NCBI GenBank assembly: GCA_003497765.1
Contig: DNNY01000050.1
Span: forward strand, 1-11,650
Length of the DNA stretch: 11,650 nucleotides
Source: Oceanospirillaceae bacterium
GTDB lineage: Bacteria; Pseudomonadota; Gammaproteobacteria; Pseudomonadales; Balneatricaceae
Direction: 5' to 3'
The notes below the pieces were generated by a model that saw nothing but the letters and a program-made list of their open reading frames with translations, made no database searches and was not told where the DNA came from. The translations under genes were made by a program, and so were the position numbers. Positions 6,683 to 11,650 of the stretch are shown in pieces; positions within the stretch are counted from its first letter, which is position 1; each line of letters opens with the position of its first letter.

Positions 6683-8148
6683 TAGAAATAACCCTCCTGC
6701 TTTTTCTTCTCCATAGAGGCGGCTGAGTCAGAGTCTATGGCACGCCCTTGGCGTTCACTGGTGCGGGCCTGTAATAATTCCATAATGATTTCTTCTAAAT
6801 TATCGGCATTCGATTCGATGGCACCCGTTAGGGGGTAGCAACCTAAGGTACGAAAGCGAACGCGCTTCATCTCAACCTGTTCATCAGCCATTAGTTCTAA
6901 GCGATGGTCGTCAACCATCATCAGCATATTGTCGCGCTCGATAACGGGACGTAACTGCGAATAATAGAGAGGCACAATGGGAATGTTTTCCCGATAGATA
7001 TATTGCCAAATATCCAGTTCAGTCCAGTTAGAGATAGGAAATACACGGATGCTTTCCCCAGGATGTTTATGGCCGTTATATAGATTCCATAACTCTGGAC
7101 GCTGATTTTTTGGATCCCAGCGATGGGCAGCATTACGGAAGGAGAAGACCCGCTCTTTGGCGCGGCTCTTTTCCTCATCACGACGAGCGCCACCAAAGGC
7201 TACATCAAATTGGTGTTTATCCAGAGCCTGTTTTAAGCCTTGGGTTTTGGTGATATCTGTATGTAAGGCACTACCATGGACCAATGGGCTAATATCGCGT
7301 TCAATGGCTTCTGGATTTATATGTACAATCAACTCCATACCTGCTTCTTTCGCCATCTGGTCGCGAAACTGATACATTTCTTGAAACTTCCAGCGAGTAT
7401 CCACATGCAGCAATGGAAATGGGGGTGGGCTAGGATAAAAGGCTTTGCGGGCTAGATGTAACATAACCGCACTGTCTTTGCCCACTGAGTATAGCATGAC
7501 GGGGTTTTCTGCTTGCGCCAATACCTCACGCATAATATGAATACTTTCTGCCTCCAAGCGATCAAGATGGCTATTGCCATCTGCAATATGCTTAGGGCGC
7601 AGATTAGTTTGGTTAATATGTAACTTACCAGGATAAGCGGCTATGGCTAATAAGCCTTTGTGATCATCATTGCTGACGGCTTGTTGCTTGTCGGTGAGCC
7701 ACAGTTGGCGGCATAGGCTAGTCACTTCGCCATGGGGGAAGAATAGGGTATCTTTTTTGTTATAGCCTACCAGAGCAATTAGGGCCTCACGTAAGCTATC
7801 TATATCCCAAGCCTGATCATTCCAGAGCCAGCGGCGGCTGCCCTTGGCATCATTGGCAAATAGACCATACTGGTCTTGATACACAAAAGCCTGCACGTAA
7901 AGTATATTGTGACGGCGCTTTTTAGCTGTCGTTAATAATTGTTCTACTACCTGTGGCTTAAGTGGTTTTTGCTGTTCATCAAAAATATCAACGTCACTGA
8001 CTGGAGTTGGCAGCATGGCTTGCTGTTCAAGCCAACGATCGGTACCTTTGCGATTATTAACGATATTTTTAGCCTGCAGTTGCTCTGCTAGGCTATGAAT
8101 GTCCCATACCAGTCGACATTGCTGACTATGGCTAGCAAATTCAATCAT
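6682..8148 (-). CDS. cysD: Sulfate adenylyltransferase subunit 2 (CysD) with a ~190-residue N-terminal extension
   Basis: 488 residues from the ATG at 8148, against about 300 for ordinary CysD. Residues 193-488 are a close Cys[17 protein letters not shown], the PP-loop SVGKDS (221-226), [22 protein letters not shown] (319-333), [14 protein letters not shown] and the ending KKKQEGYF. This half joins sulfate to AMP from ATP, working with CysNC. One site differs: Arg in DTRWKF (R252), where E. coli has Gly. Residues 1-192 are an extra region I do not recognise. It is Trp/Gln-rich, with [11 protein letters not shown] near the start and a likely beta-hairpin plus helix around [17 protein letters not shown]. 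It contains no stop or frameshift and its codon use resembles the rest. An in-frame TTG at 8169 is rejected because it has no ribosome site and would lie too close to the predicted transcription start; the ATG has GAGA upstream. First gene of cysD-cysNC-cysQ. Confidence 0.93.
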   Translation of the reverse strand: MIEFASHSQQCRLVWDIHSLAEQLQAKNIVNNRKGTDRWLEQQAMLPTPVSDVDIFDEQQKPLKPQVVEQLLTTAKKRRHNILYVQAFVYQDQYGLFANDAKGSRRWLWNDQAWDIDSLREALIALVGYNKKDTLFFPHGEVTSLCRQLWLTDKQQAVSNDDHKGLLAIAAYPGKLHINQTNLRPKHIADGNSHLDRLEAESIHIMREVLAQAENPVMLYSVGKDSAVMLHLARKAFYPSPPPFPLLHVDTRWKFQEMYQFRDQMAKEAGMELIVHINPEAIERDISPLVHGSALHTDITKTQGLKQALDKHQFDVAFGGARRDEEKSRAKERVFSFRNAAHRWDPKNQRPELWNLYNGHKHPGESIRVFPISNWTELDIWQYIYRENIPIVPLYYSQLRPVIERDNMLMMVDDHRLELMADEQVEMKRVRFRTLGCYPLTGAIESNADNLEEIIMELLQARTSERQGRAIDSDSAASMEKKKQEGYF

Positions 8149-8183
8149 GTTTTTTGTCTCAAAATGCAAAATAAATTTACATT

Positions 8184-8212
8184 ATTGTATTTTAGTTCGA
8201 TTTGTTTGTGAA
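8184..8212 (-). promoter_or_regulatory. Strong candidate promoter of the cysD-cysNC-cysQ operon
   Basis: On the minus strand TTCACA (8212-8207) is followed after exactly 17 bases by TACAAT (8189-8184). Both boxes match five of six consensus positions. Transcription would start near 8177, giving a leader of about 29 bases to the ATG at 8148. A small TTCT-TTTT-AGAA dyad lies just upstream of the -35 box (8215-8226), where an activator such as CysB could act, but I cannot assign the site to CysB from sequence. Confidence 0.6.
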
Positions 8213-8241
8213 AGTTCTTTTTAGAATAAGAAAATTACATA

Positions 8242-8268
8242 TTGAGTCATTGGCAGCAAAGATATAAT
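8242..8268 (+). promoter_or_regulatory. Candidate promoter of the alaX-type gene
   Basis: A perfect TATAAT at 8263-8268 is preceded by TTGAGT (8242-8247) at a short 15-base spacing. The -10 is convincing and the -35 less so. Start of transcription near 8275 would give a leader of about 60 bases. It is divergent from the cysD promoter, with about 30 bases between the two -35 regions. Confidence 0.4.
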
Positions 8269-8334
8269 GGTATTTTGCTTGTTTATTGCCACACTGCTAA
8301 ATTAGTCTTTTCGTTGGTTAAATAGGAAACCGTG

Positions 8335-9072
8335 ATGAGTGCCACCAAAACCCTTTTTCGGAATGATGCCTATGCCAAAACCGCATCAGCTACAGTACTA
8401 GCAATTTCTACTGCAGGGCATGTTATATTGGATCAAACCCTGTTTTATCCATTAGGTGGTGGTCAGCCGGGTGATAGGGGCGTGATCACTTGCGTTGGTA
8501 AAGCGGATACACAAGTATTGGATACGCGCAATAATCGTGAGGTGCCGGGACAGATATTACATATTGTTGCTCAGCCTTGTGATTTGCAAGTGGGTGACAA
8601 GGTGACGTTGCAGCTAGATTGGGCGCTACGCTATCGGCGGATGCGGGTGCATACGGCTTTGCATTTATTGTCAGTGGTTTTGCCTTATCCTGTTACGGGT
8701 GGTGCTATTGGGGAGTGTCTTACGGATACTAAAATCGAGGGTCGCTTGGATTTTGATATTCCAGATAATCAATTTAATAAAGATGAACTGACTGCACAAA
8801 TGCAAGCCATGGTGGCACAACATGCTGATGTATCTTATCAATGGATTACGGATGCACAGTTGGATGCCCAACCAGATCTGGTTAAAACTATGTCAGTGCA
8901 GCCCCCAAGGGGCGTGGGTAAGGTGCGTCTGGTAAAGATTGATGGATTAGATTTACAGCCTTGTGGTGGTACCCATCTAAACAATATTAGTGAAATAGGC
9001 CAGGTGCAAATAAGCAAGATAGAAAATAAGGGCAAGATTAACCGCCGAGTCCGGATTCTATTAGCTCCTTAA
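8335..9072 (+). CDS. alaX: AlaX-type alanyl-tRNA editing protein (Ser/Gly-tRNA-Ala deacylase)
   Basis: 245 residues from the ATG at 8335. A GTG immediately before it is also in frame, but AGGA is better spaced (seven bases) for the ATG. The protein is a free-standing homologue of the AlaRS editing domain. It contains FYPLGGGQPGDRG (residues 37-49), the zinc motif HTALH (106-110) and the second zinc motif CGGTH (210-214). These four metal ligands (two His, then Cys and His) are what hydrolyse mischarged Ser-tRNA(Ala) or Gly-tRNA(Ala) in trans. Length and the presence of an N-terminal beta-barrel part with GGGQ fit the medium AlaX-M class; the AlaRS catalytic domain is absent. It is transcribed divergently from cysD and its stop lies 16 bases from the convergent kynU stop, with no terminator visible between them. 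Exact mischarged substrate is inferred from the family. Confidence 0.93.
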   Translation: MSATKTLFRNDAYAKTASATVLAISTAGHVILDQTLFYPLGGGQPGDRGVITCVGKADTQVLDTRNNREVPGQILHIVAQPCDLQVGDKVTLQLDWALRYRRMRVHTALHLLSVVLPYPVTGGAIGECLTDTKIEGRLDFDIPDNQFNKDELTAQMQAMVAQHADVSYQWITDAQLDAQPDLVKTMSVQPPRGVGKVRLVKIDGLDLQPCGGTHLNNISEIGQVQISKIENKGKINRRVRILLAP

Positions 9073-9088
9073 GTTCTTTTCCTGTGTC

Positions 9089-10324
9089 CTAAGTCACTGT
9101 TTGGCGCTGATGAAAACGTGTTTCCTGCCAACTGCCGGTGGCCATAATGTCTGCTAAGGTCTCAACCGTATGCCATATATCAGTGTAGCGAATATATAAA
9201 GGGGCGAAACCAAAGCGCATATTGTTGGGCGCGCGAAAGTCACCGATAATATTGCTGGCAATGAGATTTTGCATAATGGCATAGCCCTCTGGGTGGGTAA
9301 TAGATACCTGACTGCCCCGCTGGTTAGGATCAGTGGGTGAGGCTATTTCAAATTCAGGGCAAAATTTTGTCACTAATTGTATAAATATATTGCCTAGTTG
9401 CTGTGACTTATGGCGAAGAGCTGACAAGTCCGCTTGTTCCATAATATCTAAAGCCGTTTCCAGAGCGGCATTAGCTAACACCGATGGTGTACCACATAGG
9501 GTTTGCTCTATACCTAGCGCTGGCTGATAGTGATCGTCAAAATCAAACGGGCGCCTATGGCCAAGCCAGCCAGTTAGAGGTTGTTCAAGTTTATCTTGAT
9601 GGCGGTGGGCTACATATAAATAAGCAGGCGCACCCGGGCCGCCATTAATATATTTATAATTACAGCCAACGGCAAAGTCGACATTCAGCTGATCTAAATA
9701 AACGGGCATGGCACCCAGAGAATGGCTTAAATCCCATAATATAAGTGCACCATGTTGATGGCTTAGAGCAGTAATCTCAGCCATATCCCATATTTGCCCT
9801 GACTTATAGTGGGTATGGGTAAGGAGGACCAAAGCCGTTTCCTTATCTATTTCGGTGGCCACTTTGTCCCGTGACACCGCCACAACTTTCAGTTGATCAC
9901 CAAGCATGCGTTGCAGCCCCTGCAAAAGGTAAAGGTCAGTGGCAAAGTTGCCTGTTTCAGTAATAATTTTATGCCGTCTGGGGCGCAACCGAATGGCTGC
10001 TGCAGCTAATTTAAAAATATTTACTGAGGTACTATCACAGACTAAGTTTTGTCCTTGGGCAGCGCCAACTAATTTGCCCAGACGATCACCTAGCTGAACT
10101 GGTTTTTGCAGCCATTGATGGCTATTCCAACTACGAATTAGCTCTTGACCCCATTGTTTTTTAATGACATTCTGCAGATGAGCTGGTGTCTGTTTTGGCA
10201 AAGCGCCCAGGGAATTACCATCGAGATAGATTAAGTCTTCAGGCAATGCAAACAAATCGCGAAAGTGAGCGAGGGGATCTGTTGCGTCCAATCCTTGTAA
10301 GTACTCCAGACTAATTTCGCTCAT
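9089..10324 (-). CDS. kynU: Kynureninase
   Basis: 411 residues from the ATG at 10324, normal for bacterial KynU (about 416). It is a cytoplasmic PLP enzyme that cleaves L-kynurenine to anthranilate and alanine (or 3-hydroxykynurenine to 3-hydroxyanthranilate). Visible marks are YLDGNSLGALP (33-43), the PLP phosphate/ring segment NFAT (126-129), THTHYKSG (169-176), WDLSHS with D198 and H201, and the Schiff-base lysine in CNYKYINGGPGAP (K224). The frame stays open for 28 codons upstream to a TTG, but that stretch lacks family similarity and a ribosome site; the ATG has only a weak GAG about 8 bases upstream. No other kynurenine-pathway gene (kynA, kynB) is adjacent, so whether it serves tryptophan catabolism or NAD synthesis is unknown. 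Confidence 0.95.
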   Translation of the reverse strand: MSEISLEYLQGLDATDPLAHFRDLFALPEDLIYLDGNSLGALPKQTPAHLQNVIKKQWGQELIRSWNSHQWLQKPVQLGDRLGKLVGAAQGQNLVCDSTSVNIFKLAAAAIRLRPRRHKIITETGNFATDLYLLQGLQRMLGDQLKVVAVSRDKVATEIDKETALVLLTHTHYKSGQIWDMAEITALSHQHGALILWDLSHSLGAMPVYLDQLNVDFAVGCNYKYINGGPGAPAYLYVAHRHQDKLEQPLTGWLGHRRPFDFDDHYQPALGIEQTLCGTPSVLANAALETALDIMEQADLSALRHKSQQLGNIFIQLVTKFCPEFEIASPTDPNQRGSQVSITHPEGYAIMQNLIASNIIGDFRAPNNMRFGFAPLYIRYTDIWHTVETLADIMATGSWQETRFHQRQTVT

Positions 10325-10439
10325 AAGATACTCGTGATATTCATAAGTTATTGGCTCTATGACTTTTAGAATCAATAGCTTTACCGTGCTTTCAAGCTGA
10401 TAAGGCAAACAGTCTAGTCAAAAAGGATATATCTTGTAA

Positions 10440-10467
10440 ATCGTATTCCTCTGCTTGCTTAAGACAA
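10440..10467 (-). promoter_or_regulatory. Possible kynU promoter
   Basis: Minus-strand TTGTCT (10467-10462), 16 bases, TACGAT (10445-10440). Matches are four of six and five of six. The leader to the ATG at 10324 would be about 110 bases. No recognised regulator site was seen. Confidence 0.3.
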
Positions 10468-10526
10468 TTTTGAATTTTTAGGTTTCAAATGCCAATAATT
10501 AGGATATAAAGCTTGGCCAAAGTTGG

Positions 10527-10562
10527 GTGACGCGTTGTCACTATTTTGCTAAAATTTATACC
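10527..10562 (+). promoter_or_regulatory. Candidate purC promoter with overlapping dyad
   Basis: TTGTCA (10535-10540), 16 bases, TATACC (10557-10562); five of six and four of six consensus matches. The -35 box is embedded in a perfect 5-bp dyad, GTGAC-GCGTT-GTCAC (10527-10541), which might be an operator. It does not match the E. coli PurR box. Confidence 0.4.
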
Positions 10563-10591
10563 TGTTTTTTGCCTTTTGTCGAGACCACTCC

Positions 10592-11650
10592 ATGTCTACT
10601 GCTAACCATGTTTTAGCTGTCAATAATGATTTACCTATTCGCACCGCTGGCCCCGTTCACAGTGGCAAAGTGCGCAGTGTATATTGGCTGACCGATGCCG
10701 ATAGTAAGCGACTGATTGCCGACAAAGGCTATGACCTGCGTGATGATTCACCCTTAGCGGTAATGGTTATCAGTGATCGTATCTCGGCTTTTGATTGCAT
10801 TTGGCATGGTGAGGGTGGGTTACACGGGGTGCCCGGCAAGGGGGCCGCCTTAAATGCTATCGCTAATCATTGGTTTAGTCGCTTTCGTGAGCAAGGTTTA
10901 GCTGATAGCCATATCGTGGATATTCCCCATCCATTTGTCTGGATTGTGCAAAAAGCACGACCTGTAATGATTGAAGCAATTGCTCGACAATATATTACCG
11001 GCTCTATGTGGCGTGCTTATGCAAATGGTGAGCGTGAATTTTGTGGTATTCAGTTGCCTGACGGTTTAAATGCCAATCAATCTCTACCTGAATTATTAAT
11101 TACTCCATCAACAAAAGGCATTTTGCGGGGTATAACGGGTGTTCCCGAGGCTGATGATGTCAATGTTGACCGCGCCAGCATTGAGGCTAATTATCAAGCC
11201 TTTAACTTTTCTTCAGTAGCTGATATACACCGCTACGAAACCCTGTTGCAGGAAGGTTTTGCGGTTATATCCAGTGATCTAGCAGCCATTGATCAAGTAT
11301 TTGTCGATACCAAATTTGAGTTTGGTTATGTCACTAATGCTAAAGGCGAAGAAAAGCTAATTTATATGGATGAAGTGGGTACCCCAGATTCTTCCCGTAT
11401 TTGGGATGCGCAGGCATTAAGAAATGGGCAAATTGTCGAGAACTCGAAAGAAGGCTTTAGGCAGTTTTTGTTAAAGCATTTTCCTGATCCCGATATTCTA
11501 CTTAATAAAAACCGCATGCCCGAGCGCGAGGCATTGGCTAGGGACAATGCTCTACCACTCTCAGCTATGCAGGATATTTCGGATACTTACACAGGTATTG
11601 CGGCTGCAATTACTGGTAAGCCAATTCAGCTTAGTGACAATCCTAAGGCT
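10592..11650 (+). CDS. purC: Phosphoribosylaminoimidazole-succinocarboxamide (SAICAR) synthase, long form, 3' end missing
   Basis: 353 codons are visible from the ATG at 10592 and the frame runs off the right edge. The enzyme joins CAIR and aspartate with ATP to give SAICAR in de novo purine synthesis. Recognised segments are SGKVRSVYW (24-32), [10 protein letters not shown] (60-69), PSTKG (172-176), the signature VDTKFEFG (238-245) and [12 protein letters not shown] (257-268). This is the long PurC type of about 367 residues found in several gammaproteobacteria, not the 237-residue E. coli type, so only about 14 codons should be missing. The upstream ribosome site is weak (GAGACC, spacing long). 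It is divergent from kynU, with 267 bases between the two starts. Confidence 0.94.
   Translation, partial: MSTANHVLAVNNDLPIRTAGPVHSGKVRSVYWLTDADSKRLIADKGYDLRDDSPLAVMVISDRISAFDCIWHGEGGLHGVPGKGAALNAIANHWFSRFREQGLADSHIVDIPHPFVWIVQKARPVMIEAIARQYITGSMWRAYANGEREFCGIQLPDGLNANQSLPELLITPSTKGILRGITGVPEADDVNVDRASIEANYQAFNFSSVADIHRYETLLQEGFAVISSDLAAIDQVFVDTKFEFGYVTNAKGEEKLIYMDEVGTPDSSRIWDAQALRNGQIVENSKEGFRQFLLKHFPDPDILLNKNRMPEREALARDNALPLSAMQDISDTYTGIAAAITGKPIQLSDNPKA

Noticed and set aside
4839-6716. Open frames on the opposite strand of cysNC
   Set aside because: They are shadows of a well-conserved coding sequence, with no ribosome site or recognisable protein.
8149-8169. TTG start at 8169 for cysD
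   Set aside because: No ribosome site, and it would lie within about eight bases of the predicted transcription start. The ATG at 8148 is preferred.
10325-10408. 28-residue N-terminal extension of kynureninase from a TTG
   Set aside because: The extension has no family similarity or ribosome site; the protein from the ATG at 10324 already has the full normal length.

Overview
The window looks like a chromosomal segment of a gammaproteobacterium of moderate G+C (roughly 45% by sample counts), probably marine or aquatic. The gene set supports this: an outer-membrane porin with a Sec signal and a C-terminal phenylalanine, a CysD/CysN-CysC sulfate-activation operon, a long-form PurC, and CysD and CysQ proteins close to gammaproteobacterial ones. 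I cannot name the genus. I see no insertion sequence, phage gene, CRISPR array, tRNA or rRNA.

Layout. (1) Positions 1-1639, minus strand: an ABC importer operon of the branched-chain amino acid (Liv/HAAT) type, in the order livG-livF-livH, with livH cut by the window edge. (2) Positions 1640-2195: a divergent intergenic region of about 550 bp, rich in inverted repeats. It holds a good candidate livG promoter whose -10 box lies inside a perfect 7-bp dyad, followed by a strong GC-rich hairpin. (3) Positions 2196-3179, plus strand: a porin, ending in a bidirectional terminator shared with the convergent gene. (4) Positions 3263-3841, minus: 5-formyltetrahydrofolate cyclo-ligase. (5) Positions 3997-8148, minus: a tightly coupled cysD-cysNC-cysQ operon that makes APS and PAPS from sulfate and removes PAP. 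Its CysD carries an extra N-terminal domain of about 190 residues. (6) Positions 8335-9072, plus: a free-standing AlaX-type alanyl-tRNA editing protein, divergent from cysD. (7) Positions 9089-10324, minus: kynureninase. (8) Positions 10592-11650, plus: purC, complete except for its last few codons.

How the genes work together. Only two groups are clear functional units. The Liv importer components form one ABC transporter; a second permease and a binding protein would be expected beyond the left edge. CysD and CysNC form sulfate adenylyltransferase with built-in APS kinase, and CysQ hydrolyses the PAP by-product. The others are metabolic or quality-control genes that appear to be independent units.

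Most of the window is ordinary. The most unusual item is the N-terminal extension on CysD, which I cannot match to any domain I know. Next come the livG promoter/leader architecture and the abrupt fall in G+C at the livF/livH junction. I found no convincing evidence of a wholly new multi-gene system.
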